Of a stretch of DNA of 52,761 nucleotides, positions 23,973 through 32,732 are shown piece by piece. Position 1 is the stretch's first letter, and every line of letters starts with the position of its first letter. Where the stretch lies: positions 1-52,761 of the forward strand of contig JAZLAU010000017.1 in assembly GCA_045613305.1 (NCBI GenBank), read 5' to 3'. Origin of the DNA: SFTJ01 sp045613305 (GTDB lineage: Bacteria; Bacteroidota; Bacteroidia; Bacteroidales; Muribaculaceae). The notes below the pieces were generated by a model. That model ran no database searches. It saw nothing but the letters and a program-made list of their open reading frames with translations, and was not told the DNA's origin. A program made the position numbers and the translations under genes.

Positions 23973-25085
23973 TTGGATAACGACAGTCTGATATATCGCA
24001 TTGCTTTTGCTTCACTCACAGGTATGGGATGTGACTTGGCAAATAAGATTCTGGAGGTTATTCCTTCAGAGAAAGATTTTTTTGCCTTGTCGGAAAAAGA
24101 TCTACAGCACATCACCAACAGTAAAAGCAAAATTATCAGTCAATCCTATCGGAATGAAAAAGTTGAATTGGCAAAAAAAGAAATTGAGTTTATCACCAAA
24201 AACAACATCGCCACAACTTATTTCACCGATGCCGATTATCCGTCGCGAATGCTTAACGCCCCCGATGCTCCAATATTATTGTTTTCGTTGGGGAAATGCA
24301 ACCTTAACGCCAAACACATAATATCAATTGTAGGAACTCGACATGCTTCTCATTACGGAAAATCATTCGTTGACTCATTTGTTGAAGACATCACACAAAG
24401 CCTTGATGACGTAGTAATAGTCAGCGGGCTGGCCTACGGAATCGACATTTTAGCCCACAAGGCTTGTATTGATAAAAACGTACCTACAGCAGCAGTTTTG
24501 GCTCACGGATTAAACACAATTTACCCAACAAGCCACAGAAGCTATGCGGCAGAAATTGTTCATTGTAACGGTTCTTTAATTACAGAATACACTTCACAAA
24601 CACATATAAACAAAGGTAACTTTGTGGCCAGAAACCGCATAGTAGCATCATTAAGCGACTGCACGGTGGTAGTAGAATCGGCCGAAAAAGGCGGAGCTTT
24701 AATTACTGCACAACTGGCATCAAGCTATAATCGCGATGTGTTTGCCGTTCCAGGCAGAACTTCTGACGAGTTTTCTGCCGGATGCAACAAACTTATCCAA
24801 AACAACTCGGCTTCATTAATCACAAGCGCTTCCGACCTAATTGAGGCAATGCAATGGAAAACAACAAAAGAAAAAAATATGCCGCGGCAAAAAGAACTTT
24901 TCCCCAATGTTACGTCTGAAGAGGAAATGATTCTTAATGCTATTAAAGCACACGACGAAATTCACATTAATGCTCTTACAACATCTCTTAACTTGCCTGT
25001 TTATCAAATTTTGAGTACTTTAGTAGAGCTTGAATTCAAAGGATTGGTACATTCTCTACCAGGGTGTCGTTATGCTTTGGCTTAA
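23973..25085 (+). CDS. dprA: DNA-processing protein A (DprA/Smf)
   Basis: 370 residues. N-terminal helical (SAM/HhH-like) region about 1-75, then the Rossmann-like core with SIVGTRHASHYGK, VSGLAYGIDILAHKA, GSLITEY and ESAEKGGALITAQLA, and a C-terminal winged-helix DML1-type domain (about 305-370). DprA loads RecA on incoming single-stranded DNA during transformation. Start: TTG at 23973, 7 bases after the thioesterase stop; no in-frame ATG fits, and the DNDSLIYRIAF start matches the family. Next gene 29 bases downstream. Confidence 0.94.
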   Translation: MDNDSLIYRIAFASLTGMGCDLANKILEVIPSEKDFFALSEKDLQHITNSKSKIISQSYRNEKVELAKKEIEFITKNNIATTYFTDADYPSRMLNAPDAPILLFSLGKCNLNAKHIISIVGTRHASHYGKSFVDSFVEDITQSLDDVVIVSGLAYGIDILAHKACIDKNVPTAAVLAHGLNTIYPTSHRSYAAEIVHCNGSLITEYTSQTHINKGNFVARNRIVASLSDCTVVVESAEKGGALITAQLASSYNRDVFAVPGRTSDEFSAGCNKLIQNNSASLITSASDLIEAMQWKTTKEKNMPRQKELFPNVTSEEEMILNAIKAHDEIHINALTTSLNLPVYQILSTLVELEFKGLVHSLPGCRYALA

Positions 25086-25114
25086 AATATGATTAACTAC
25101 AAAACACTATATTT

Positions 25115-25999
25115 ATGACTGATAACAACAAAAAAATAATAGCCGAATCAGAATTGATAATTAACGATGACGGTTCGATTTTTCACCTTCACCTCAAGCC
25201 TGAACATCTAACCGACCGAATTATCGTATGTGGAGACCCTGCGCGCGTCGATATGATTGCATCCTACTTCGACACTAAAGATTACGAAATCACAAGTCGC
25301 GAATTTCACACCATTGGCGGAACATATAAAGGGAAACCTATCATGTGCCTATCACACGGAATTGGCACTGACAACATCGATATCGTTATGAACGAACTTG
25401 ATGCACTTGCCAACATTGACTTTAAAACTCGTCAAGTTAACGAACACCACCGAACACTCACAATTATTCGAATAGGCACTTCTGGCGGTCTTCAGCCACA
25501 CGTCCCTATTGGCACACCAGTTATGGCAACGAAAGCTATCGGTTTCGACGGAGTGCTCAACTTCTATGCCGGACGTAATGAAGTGTGCGATTTGGAATTT
25601 GAAAAACAATTCTGCCAACACGTTAAATGGAATAACCTTTGGGCAAAACCTTATGTTATTGATGCTGACGCTGAATTGGTTGAAAGAATTGGCAAAGATG
25701 ACTTTGTTAAAGGCGTAACAATTGCTGCTAATGGTTTCTATGGTCCTCAAGGACGAGAACTTCGCATACCATTGGCTGAGCCAGAACTAAATCAACGCAT
25801 CTCAAGCTTTGAATTCAACGGCATGAAAGTCACCAACTACGAGATGGAAAGTTCTGCACTTCAAGGCTTGGCAAAACTATTAGGACATAAAGCCTTAACT
25901 GTTTGCAGCATTATTGCAAACCGAATGGCAACAACAGTTAACCCTAACTATAAAACTGCTATTGAAGACCTCGTCAAAAACGTTTTAGATAGAATTTAA
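25115..25999 (+). CDS. udp: Nucleoside phosphorylase, probable uridine phosphorylase
   Basis: 294 residues. PNP/UDP phosphorylase fold: phosphate-binding IIVCGDPARVDMIA near residue 30, SHGIGTDNIDIVMNEL, the conserved GTSGGLQPHVPIGTPVMA loop, and the nucleoside-binding YEMESSALQGLAKLLGHKAL. Reversibly phosphorolyses uridine to uracil and ribose-1-phosphate in pyrimidine salvage. It follows dprA after 29 bases and ends in a terminator. Assignment to uridine rather than purine nucleosides rests on overall similarity and is less certain than the fold. Confidence 0.88.
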   Translation: MTDNNKKIIAESELIINDDGSIFHLHLKPEHLTDRIIVCGDPARVDMIASYFDTKDYEITSREFHTIGGTYKGKPIMCLSHGIGTDNIDIVMNELDALANIDFKTRQVNEHHRTLTIIRIGTSGGLQPHVPIGTPVMATKAIGFDGVLNFYAGRNEVCDLEFEKQFCQHVKWNNLWAKPYVIDADAELVERIGKDDFVKGVTIAANGFYGPQGRELRIPLAEPELNQRISSFEFNGMKVTNYEMESSALQGLAKLLGHKALTVCSIIANRMATTVNPNYKTAIEDLVKNVLDRI

Positions 26000-26022
26000 C
26001 ACAAACAAATTATGATAAACAA

Positions 26023-26054
26023 TTATGGCTGAACCCATTAGGATTCAGCCATAA
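26023..26054 (+). terminator. Terminator after udp
   Basis: An 11-bp stem (26023-26033 with 26044-26054) and 10-base loop, followed by CTTTTATTT. Located 23 bases after the udp stop. Confidence 0.75.
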
Positions 26055-26066
26055 CTTTTATTTCAC

Positions 26067-26091
26067 AACATACTTAACACTAAAGTATGTT
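26067..26091 (-). terminator. Hairpin after lysA, possible terminator
   Basis: A perfect 9-bp stem (26067-26075 with 26083-26091) with a 7-base loop lies just after the lysA stop on the minus strand. No strong T tract follows, so termination may be weak or helped by the neighbouring udp hairpin. Confidence 0.45.
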
Positions 26092-26111
26092 CTATTAATC
26101 ACAATATTCTT

Positions 26112-27254
26112 TTATTTTGCAAATGTTTTTGCAAACGGACGGCAATTATATCGTGATGCCATAATTTCTCCATATGCACCAGCCGATCTGATTGCCAATA
26201 TATCGCCTCTTTTGCTCTTCGGTAACACCACATCGTGTCCAAAACAATCACTCGATTCGCAAATTGGGCCAACCACGTCATATGTGTCAGTTTCCGCTTC
26301 CTCAGATGTAATATTCTGTATCGCATGATGAGCTTCATATAGTGCTGGACGTATCAAATCGCTCATTCCGGCATCCACTATTGCAAATTTCTTAAAGTTA
26401 CCTTCTTTAACATAGGTCACACGAGTAATTAGTGAGCCGCACTGTGCTACCAGCGAGCGACCTAATTCAAAATGCAATTCTTGACCTTCGCGCAAATTTA
26501 ATTTAGTCTTAAATATCTCAAAGAAACCCTTGAAATTTGCGATAGGATTATCATCAGGATTTTCGTAATCAATGCCTAAACCACCACCAACATTAATTAT
26601 CGAGAATGATATCTCCTTTTTGTCATATTCATCTTGCAATTCATTAATCTTAGTGCAGAGCATCTCATACGGCTGCAAATCGGTTAGTTGCGAACCTATA
26701 TGAAAGTGTAGGCCTAATAGGTTCACATTGTTCAATGCAGTAGCCAATTCAACAATTTGGTCAAGCATGTCGAGAGTGATGCCAAATTTGTTCTCATTGA
26801 GGCCGGTTGTTATATATTTATGCGTATGGGCATCAATGTTAGGGTTTACTCTTATCGCAACATTTGCAACTTTCCCTTTTGCAGCGGCCAAATCGTTAAT
26901 AACCTCTAATTCAGGCACCGATTCCACATTAAAACAAAATATGTTGTTATCAAGAGCGTAATTAATTTCTTTGTCAGTTTTGCCCACACCAGCAAAAACT
27001 ATCTTTTTTGCATCAAATCCTTCTTTAATAGCAGCTTCAACCTCCCATCCGCTAACACAATCCACACCTAAGTTGGCATCCTTTATTGCGCTTAGAATTA
27101 CTGGGTTAGCATTAGCTTTAACTGCATAATGAACATGAAATGGACTGTTTCCTATGCTATTTTTTACTTCCGATAGTGTTTCATTCAACAAAGCCATGTC
27201 ATAGTAATAACATGGAGTTTCTTGTGTACGCAATTCTTCTATAGGAAATTTCAT
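26112..27254 (-). CDS. lysA: Diaminopimelate decarboxylase
   Basis: 380 residues, slightly short for the family. PLP Lys46 in YAVKANANP, glycine loop VGGGLGID, ELGRSLVA, and GPICESSDCFG with the Cys/Glu of the active site near the C-terminus. Decarboxylates meso-diaminopimelate to L-lysine, the final lysine step. It is the last gene of the long minus-strand run, 15 bases after ftsE. No aspartokinase gene is fused or adjacent, although lysA and lysC are often neighbours in this phylum. Confidence 0.95.
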   Translation of the reverse strand: MKFPIEELRTQETPCYYYDMALLNETLSEVKNSIGNSPFHVHYAVKANANPVILSAIKDANLGVDCVSGWEVEAAIKEGFDAKKIVFAGVGKTDKEINYALDNNIFCFNVESVPELEVINDLAAAKGKVANVAIRVNPNIDAHTHKYITTGLNENKFGITLDMLDQIVELATALNNVNLLGLHFHIGSQLTDLQPYEMLCTKINELQDEYDKKEISFSIINVGGGLGIDYENPDDNPIANFKGFFEIFKTKLNLREGQELHFELGRSLVAQCGSLITRVTYVKEGNFKKFAIVDAGMSDLIRPALYEAHHAIQNITSEEAETDTYDVVGPICESSDCFGHDVVLPKSKRGDILAIRSAGAYGEIMASRYNCRPFAKTFAK

Positions 27255-27269
27255 CGTTTTATCTCTTTT

Positions 27270-27944
27270 TTATAATATTGTTACTTCATTAAGTGACTTG
27301 TCTTCACATCTGAGAGTGCGACATGGAAACTCTTTAACCAATTCTATGTTGTGAGTTGCCATAATTACAGCAGTTCCATTTTCAGAGATGTTACGCAACA
27401 AGCAAATTATTTGGTAACCAGTTTCGGGGTCTAAGTTACCTGTTGGCTCATCGGCCAAAATAAGTTTCGGATTGTTAAGCAATGCACGGGCAATCACCAC
27501 ACGTTGTTGCTCTCCTCCCGACAATTCGTGAGGCATCTTATATGATTTGTTAGCCATACCCACTTGCTTCAAAACGTCCTCTATCCTTTCGTCGATTGCT
27601 AACTTATCTTTCCAACCAGTTGCGTTTAACACAAACTTCAGATTATCATAAACAGTTCTATCGGTTAGCAATTGAAAGTCTTGAAACACAATGCCTATGT
27701 TGCGTCTTAGCAAAGGTATGTGTTTTTTCTTTATCTTTTTTAGGTCATAATCCATTATCATAGCTTCACCATTGGCCATAGGGATTTCGGCATACATGGT
27801 TTTCAATAGGCTACTTTTGCCGCTGCCCACACGACCTATCAAATAAACAAATTCACCTTCTTCAAGGTCAAACGTAATATTCTTTAGTACGATTAACTCT
27901 TTTCGATGTATTTCAACATCTTTGTAACTAACAATTTTCGTCAT
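27270..27944 (-). CDS. ftsE: FtsE-like ABC transporter ATP-binding protein
   Basis: 224 residues: one ABC ATPase domain with Walker A GRVGSGKSS (37-45), signature LSGGEQQR, Walker B LILADEPTGNLD and switch His in ATHN. FtsE acts with the membrane protein FtsX to regulate cell-wall hydrolases at the septum. No ftsX is in the window; the neighbours are hisIE (17-base overlap at its start) and lysA. The first Gly of the Walker A motif is followed by Arg-Val rather than Pro-Ser/Asn, an unusual but tolerated variant. A role in another MacB/LolD-type exporter cannot be excluded. Confidence 0.85.
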   Translation of the reverse strand: MTKIVSYKDVEIHRKELIVLKNITFDLEEGEFVYLIGRVGSGKSSLLKTMYAEIPMANGEAMIMDYDLKKIKKKHIPLLRRNIGIVFQDFQLLTDRTVYDNLKFVLNATGWKDKLAIDERIEDVLKQVGMANKSYKMPHELSGGEQQRVVIARALLNNPKLILADEPTGNLDPETGYQIICLLRNISENGTAVIMATHNIELVKEFPCRTLRCEDKSLNEVTIL

Positions 27945-28551
27945 ATTGCTCCTTTACTTTATTGTGACGATTATATAATGCTTGCGCCAATTCTTCAATA
28001 CGTCGGCCCTTCGATGTAAATAAAACCATAAGATGATACAACATATCTGCTGCTTCATACATCATTCGGCCATCAGTGCCATTTGTTGCTTCTATAACGG
28101 TTTCTATGGCTTCCTCGCCAACTTTTTGAGCCATACGGTTTACACCACTTTCAAAAAGTGACGTTGTATAACTGCCTTCAGGCATTTCTTCATGTCTTTT
28201 GTATATGAAATCTTGTAGTTCTGACAAAAACTCTATACCAATTTCATTATTATCATTAAAACATGTAGCCGTACCCGTGTGGCAAACAGGCCCCTTTGGT
28301 ATTACCTTTATTAATAAAGTATCGTTGTCGCAATCATTTTCTATCGACACCACATCAAGAAAATTTCCACTTTCCTCGCCTTTGGTCCACAAACGGTTTT
28401 TTGTACGACTGAAAAATGTAACACGCTTTTCTCTTAATGTAGTTTCGTAGGCCTCCTTATTCATGAAACCCAACATCAGCACATTTTTCGTACGTGCATC
28501 TTGAATGATGGCTGGTATTAAACCGCCCATTTTTTCAAAATCAAGCAACAT
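27928..28551 (-). CDS. hisIE: Bifunctional phosphoribosyl-AMP cyclohydrolase / phosphoribosyl-ATP pyrophosphatase
   Basis: 207 residues: HisI domain about 1-105 (VLMLGFMNKEAYETT, FFSRTKNRLWTKGEESGNFL, and Asp/Cys metal ligands in IENDCDNDTLLIK and CHTGTATCF), HisE domain about 112-205 (RMAQKVGEEAIETVIEA). Carries out steps 2 and 3 of histidine biosynthesis. The fused order is standard. The 3' end overlaps ftsE by 17 bases, and hisF lies 2 bases upstream, so translation is likely coupled. Confidence 0.97.
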   Translation of the reverse strand: MLLDFEKMGGLIPAIIQDARTKNVLMLGFMNKEAYETTLREKRVTFFSRTKNRLWTKGEESGNFLDVVSIENDCDNDTLLIKVIPKGPVCHTGTATCFNDNNEIGIEFLSELQDFIYKRHEEMPEGSYTTSLFESGVNRMAQKVGEEAIETVIEATNGTDGRMMYEAADMLYHLMVLFTSKGRRIEELAQALYNRHNKVKEQYDENC

Positions 28552-28553
28552 AA

Positions 28554-29315
28554 CTATATGGTTCTTACATTAATATTATTCGACAACAAATACTTTTTCA
28601 AATCTGAAATTTCTATTTCATTAAAATGGAAAACACTTGCAGCCAATGCTGCGTCGGCCTTGCCTATCTCAAAAGCATCAAGAAAGTGTTCCATCTTTCC
28701 ACATCCACCCGATGCAATTATCGGTATGGAAAGCATGTCATGCATCCTTTTCAATGCGTCGCAAGCAAAACCTTGTTTAACTCCATCATGATTCATGCTT
28801 GTAAACAATATCTCGCCGGCACCGCGCTCTTGTGCTTCATGCGCCCACTCAAACAAATCCCTTTCAGTTCGTTCATGACCACCTTTCACATAGCATCTCC
28901 ACTCGCCGTCGGCTTCCTGCTTTGCATCAATTGCCACAACACACACTTGATTGCCATAATTATTAGCAATTTCTGTTATTAATTCGGGATTGCGAATTGC
29001 TGAGGAATTTATCGATATCTTGTCAGCACCTGCATTAAGCATTACGTCAACATCTTGAAGTTTATTAATTCCACCGCCCACAGTGAACGGTATGCTTAAG
29101 GTTTCGGCAACGCGTCTCACCAAACTCACAAAAGTATCTCTTCCCTCAAGTGTAGCTGTTATGTCTAAATACACTAATTCGTCAGCGCCACTATCGCTAT
29201 AGCGCTTTCCCAATTCCACCGGATCGCCTGCATCTTTAAAGTTAACAAAATTAACTCCTTTCACAGTTTTTCCATCCTTCACATCAAGACAAGGTATAAT
29301 TCTTTTAGCCAGCAT
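28554..29315 (-). CDS. hisF: Imidazole glycerol phosphate synthase, cyclase subunit
   Basis: 253 residues, a TIM barrel starting MLAKRIIPCLDVKDG. Catalytic Asp11 and Asp130 (VVAIDAK) are present, and the phosphate loops VGGGI and IASGGCG are intact. With HisH it converts PRFAR and ammonia to IGP and AICAR. It lies 14 bases downstream of hisA and 2 bases upstream of hisIE. Confidence 0.97.
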   Translation of the reverse strand: MLAKRIIPCLDVKDGKTVKGVNFVNFKDAGDPVELGKRYSDSGADELVYLDITATLEGRDTFVSLVRRVAETLSIPFTVGGGINKLQDVDVMLNAGADKISINSSAIRNPELITEIANNYGNQVCVVAIDAKQEADGEWRCYVKGGHERTERDLFEWAHEAQERGAGEILFTSMNHDGVKQGFACDALKRMHDMLSIPIIASGGCGKMEHFLDAFEIGKADAALAASVFHFNEIEISDLKKYLLSNNINVRTI

Positions 29316-29329
29316 CTTAAATAGTGATT

Positions 29330-30064
29330 TTAGAATTTCATATTCAAATTGTGATTTTGTAAATCACCCATAGCAATCCGCCCCTCATACAAAGCCTTTC
29401 CTACAATTACTGCTGGAACATTAATCTCGTCAAGAGCATTCACATCATCAATCGATGAAACTCCACCGCTGGCTATTAAATGCACATTTTCCACTTTTTC
29501 AAGAATATTCTTATACAAAGCGAACGAGGGACCTTGAAGCATACCATCGCAATTAATGTCGGTGCTTATCACTTCTTTTAGCCCTTTCGAGATATAATGC
29601 TGTATAAAAGATATCACTTCAAATCTGCTACTTTCAATCCATCCGTTGGTTGAAATATAGCCGTCTTTTGAATCTGCGCCTAATATGATTTTTTCACTGC
29701 CATAACGGTTAATCCAATCCTCAAACAGATTCTTTTCTTTAACAGCAATACTGCCACCAGTGACCTTTGCTGCTCCGCTTTCAAAAGCTATATGCAAATC
29801 TTCGTCCGACTTGATTCCTCCGCCAAAGTCTATGATTAAATCAGTATGTGCCGCTATCGTTTCTAAAACGTTGTAGTTAACAATGTGGTTCGACTTTGCT
29901 CCATCCAAATCAACCAAATGCAAACGTCTACACCCCACACCCTCAAATGACTTTGCAACTTCAAGAGGATTTTCATTATACATCTTGCGTTGTGCATAAT
30001 CACCTTTCGACAAGCGAACACACTTACCTTCTATTATATCGATTGCTGGTATGATTTCAATCAT
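29330..30064 (-). CDS. hisA: Phosphoribosylformimino-5-aminoimidazole carboxamide ribotide isomerase
   Basis: 244 residues, a TIM barrel homologous to HisF. Catalytic Asp9 (IPAIDII) and Asp131 (LGADSKDG) are present with the FGGGI and ASGGV phosphate loops. Performs the Amadori rearrangement of ProFAR to PRFAR. The start codon overlaps the hisH stop in an ATGA junction, a mark of translational coupling. Confidence 0.97.
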   Translation of the reverse strand: MIEIIPAIDIIEGKCVRLSKGDYAQRKMYNENPLEVAKSFEGVGCRRLHLVDLDGAKSNHIVNYNVLETIAAHTDLIIDFGGGIKSDEDLHIAFESGAAKVTGGSIAVKEKNLFEDWINRYGSEKIILGADSKDGYISTNGWIESSRFEVISFIQHYISKGLKEVISTDINCDGMLQGPSFALYKNILEKVENVHLIASGGVSSIDDVNALDEINVPAVIVGKALYEGRIAMGDLQNHNLNMKF

Positions 30065-30666
30065 AATTTAATAAAGTTTTCAAGTATTATTTCACCCATC
30101 TTGCCACTTTTTTCGGGGTGGAATTGTGTGGCGTAAAAGTTATCTTTATTTAATGATGCACTGAAAGGAACTATATAATTAGTTGAGGCTATCGTGTATT
30201 TTGGTGATACCGGTGCATAATAACTATGCACATAATATAAATATTCATTATCGATTTCACCCGTAATCAACTCATTTTGCTTCAATAACTGAACAGTATC
30301 CCATCCCATATGAGGAATTTTAATATCGTTATTGCACAATTTTTCGTCAAATCGCAAAACATCCAAGTCATCAAATATACCCAAGCATTGAGCATTGCCT
30401 TCTTGTGAACTCCGGCACATTAACTGCAAACCTATGCAAATTCCGAGAACTGGTTGTGTTAATGATTTTATTAATTCGTCAAGACCTTCACTTCGTAGGT
30501 GCGTCATAGCTGACGAAGCCTCACCCACTCCAGGGAAAATCACCTTTTCGGCTTTCCTCAATTGCTCTTTGTCGTTGGTTATGATGGCATCAACTCCTAT
30601 TCGTTGTAACGCGCACTTTACAGAAAAGATATTGCCAGCATTATACTTTATTATCGCTACACTCAT
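30061..30666 (-). CDS. hisH: Imidazole glycerol phosphate synthase, glutamine amidotransferase subunit
   Basis: 201 residues, class I glutaminase. Catalytic triad: Cys77 (LGICIGLQLM), His183 and Glu185 (FHPEKSG). Oxyanion-strand PGVG is near residue 46. It supplies ammonia to HisF. First of four his genes; the early genes hisG, hisD, hisC and hisB are absent from the window and must lie elsewhere. It starts 1 base downstream of the DUF4296 lipoprotein gene. Confidence 0.97.
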   Translation of the reverse strand: MSVAIIKYNAGNIFSVKCALQRIGVDAIITNDKEQLRKAEKVIFPGVGEASSAMTHLRSEGLDELIKSLTQPVLGICIGLQLMCRSSQEGNAQCLGIFDDLDVLRFDEKLCNNDIKIPHMGWDTVQLLKQNELITGEIDNEYLYYVHSYYAPVSPKYTIASTNYIVPFSASLNKDNFYATQFHPEKSGKMGEIILENFIKL

Positions 30667-30667
30667 A

Positions 30668-31657
30668 TCACTTAACTCTCACCCCACTTTTACTTGTGAG
30701 ATTTTGTCTTTGACGTATATTTAACGAACGAATTTTGTCGGCCTCTTCATCACGCACTTCTTCCACTACCGTTTCAACCTTTACGTTATCAACAACTACC
30801 TTCGCCTCCGATGTCTCTTCACTTTCAGAACTTTCATTATTCTTCACATATGGGTCAAGAACTTTTTGAGTTGCGATGTTTGAATAAGTTTTCTTGTCTA
30901 TATGAGTTCTCAAAAGCATTATGCTATCAACATAACTAACAGCATTAGCTTCTAATACATTATATTTTATATAACCAAATACGCCTTTTATATTCTTTAG
31001 CGAGTCGCCCTGTACAGGCACTTCAAACCATCCGTTACTTGCTCTTCGTTCTATAAATGTGTGCACACCGTCGTTATATTCGATACCAACAAACGCCCTA
31101 ATATCTGAACGATTATTAATAACTTTCATCAACAAAGTGTACTTATCGCCTTTTTGAGATTCTTGGTTTGAACTAATATAAAACGGCAAAACGTTGCTAC
31201 CGTAATTTGCAGTCAACACCATTTGTCTTGTTGATGTCCAAATGTCTGCTGTGTCGCCAAAGTCCTTGTAACTACGGCCGCCAGTTTTACGATGTCGCTT
31301 ACTAACAACTTTGCCACTGGCAAGATCCAACTTCCTGCGCTCGTCCTCAAGTTCCTTAATTACCTTATCGCACACCTCTGAATATAAAGCCAAGTTACGA
31401 GTGTACCACACCATCGAAGTGTCAAATTTTTCTGAAGTCACGTTGTGCTTCATAAACACCGACTGCTTCAACACCATGCAAGCACTATCGTCGGGATATT
31501 CGGCTCTATTTATTTCAATATAGGCTTCTGCCTTATAGATGTCTACAAGCAAATCTACCATATCACCTTCGCCGATAACATGTCCGGGCGCTTTATCGCA
31601 ACCACTTGTTACCGTCATTATAATTAACAATAATATTAGTAGACCTTTATACATCAA
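30668..31657 (-). CDS. DUF4296 family lipoprotein
   Basis: 329 residues. Signal with lipobox TSGC (Cys20). The DUF4296 domain covers about 25-115 (MVDLLVDIYKAEAYIEINRAEYP, then SEKFDTSMVWYTRNLALYSEVCDKVIKELEDE). The rest is beta-rich with a charged, Glu-rich C-terminus. Probably anchored in the envelope facing the periplasm or surface; role unknown. Position between lspA and hisH is notable: the enzyme that cleaves lipoprotein signals is encoded 18 bases upstream. DUF4296 genes near lspA are, as I recall, common in this phylum. Confidence 0.8.
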   Translation of the reverse strand: MMYKGLLILLLIIMTVTSGCDKAPGHVIGEGDMVDLLVDIYKAEAYIEINRAEYPDDSACMVLKQSVFMKHNVTSEKFDTSMVWYTRNLALYSEVCDKVIKELEDERRKLDLASGKVVSKRHRKTGGRSYKDFGDTADIWTSTRQMVLTANYGSNVLPFYISSNQESQKGDKYTLLMKVINNRSDIRAFVGIEYNDGVHTFIERRASNGWFEVPVQGDSLKNIKGVFGYIKYNVLEANAVSYVDSIMLLRTHIDKKTYSNIATQKVLDPYVKNNESSESEETSEAKVVVDNVKVETVVEEVRDEEADKIRSLNIRQRQNLTSKSGVRVK

Positions 31658-31675
31658 ACAATTTCGTACGAAAAG

Positions 31676-32305
31676 TTACTTCTCTTCAAAATTATTTTCA
31701 CTAATAATCATTAGGCACTTTGAGTAGAAGAAGATTATGATAATAGTCCCAACACTCAACGCAGCATCTGCTATATTAAATATTGGTTGGAAGAAAATAA
31801 AATGATCTCCCCCGCAATAGGGCATCCAAACTGGCCAATCCCATTCCACTAACGGGAAATAAAGCATGTCGACAACCCTACCATTAAACAAACTGGCATA
31901 ACCGCCTCCTTCAGGAAACAGAGTTGCAGTTTGCAAAAAGTCAGGACTGTCAAATATCACACCATAGAATATACAGTCAATAAGATTACCCAATGCACCT
32001 GCTGTTATTAAAGCCAAGCATGCAATAAATCCTATAGGGAATTCTTTTCGGTCTTTTATTCTGTACAAACAATAAAACAACGCCCCCACTGCAATTATTC
32101 GAAACCATGTCAATAGCATCTTGCTACCCAATTCCAATCCAAAGGCCATACCGTTATTTTCAATAAATCGCAGTATAAACCAATCGGAAATCTTCAATTC
32201 CTCTCCATAAAAGAAATTGGTCTTTACCCATATTTTTGAAATTTGGTCGACAATAACTATAGCGGCAATTATTATTGCAGCCAGCTTACCTTTAGTCAAA
32301 TTCAT
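31676..32305 (-). CDS. lspA: Lipoprotein signal peptidase (signal peptidase II)
   Basis: 209 residues with four membrane helices (about 8-26, 63-85, 94-118, 180-200). The aspartyl-protease pair is seen in GNLIDCIFYG-type and NIADAALSVG segments, with GRVVDML in between. It is longer than E. coli LspA owing to an extended loop around FDSPDFLQTATLFPEGGG, typical of Bacteroidota. Cleaves prolipoproteins before the lipidated Cys at the inner membrane. It lies downstream of the DksA-like gene by 22 bases. Confidence 0.96.
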   Translation of the reverse strand: MNLTKGKLAAIIIAAIVIVDQISKIWVKTNFFYGEELKISDWFILRFIENNGMAFGLELGSKMLLTWFRIIAVGALFYCLYRIKDRKEFPIGFIACLALITAGALGNLIDCIFYGVIFDSPDFLQTATLFPEGGGYASLFNGRVVDMLYFPLVEWDWPVWMPYCGGDHFIFFQPIFNIADAALSVGTIIIIFFYSKCLMIISENNFEEK

Positions 32306-32327
32306 TAATTACTGAATTTTCAATCAA

Positions 32328-32705
32328 TTATCTTCTTTTTGGTTGATTCTTTGCATCTACGCACAAGGTTGCATGTGGCACTAAGCGCAAACGTTCCTTT
32401 GGAATCAACTTTCCTGTTTCTCTACAAATTCCGTATGTCTTGTTTTCTATGCGAACCAAAGCGGCATTCAATTTTTGGATAAACAACAATTGGCGATTGG
32501 CCAATTGTGCTGCCGATTCCTTGCCTAAAGTGTTTGCACCTTCCTCAAGCACCTTAAATGTTGGTGATGTATCGGTGGTGTCATTACTATTTGTCACATT
32601 CGATTTCAAAAGTTCATAATCCTTTTGAGCTTGTGCTAGTTTTTCAAGAATCAACGCTTTAAATTCTTGCAAATCTGCATCTGAATATCGCATTCTTTCT
32701 GCCAT
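32328..32705 (-). CDS. TraR/DksA family protein with half-lost zinc finger
   Basis: 125 residues. N-terminal helical hairpin (about 8-85) and a C-terminal zinc-finger-like fold (YGICRETGKLIPKERL). The four-Cys pattern keeps its spacing, but only positions 1 and 3 are Cys: Cys94, Thr97, Cys115, Ala118. DksA-type proteins bind the RNA polymerase secondary channel and work with ppGpp. The coiled-coil tip Asp pair of true DksA is not evident. Lies between ileS and lspA (27 and 22 bases), a common arrangement in the phylum. Confidence 0.88.
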   Translation of the reverse strand: MAERMRYSDADLQEFKALILEKLAQAQKDYELLKSNVTNSNDTTDTSPTFKVLEEGANTLGKESAAQLANRQLLFIQKLNAALVRIENKTYGICRETGKLIPKERLRLVPHATLCVDAKNQPKRR

Positions 32706-32732
32706 AATCTTAGTTTTTTGTTATTTATGGTA

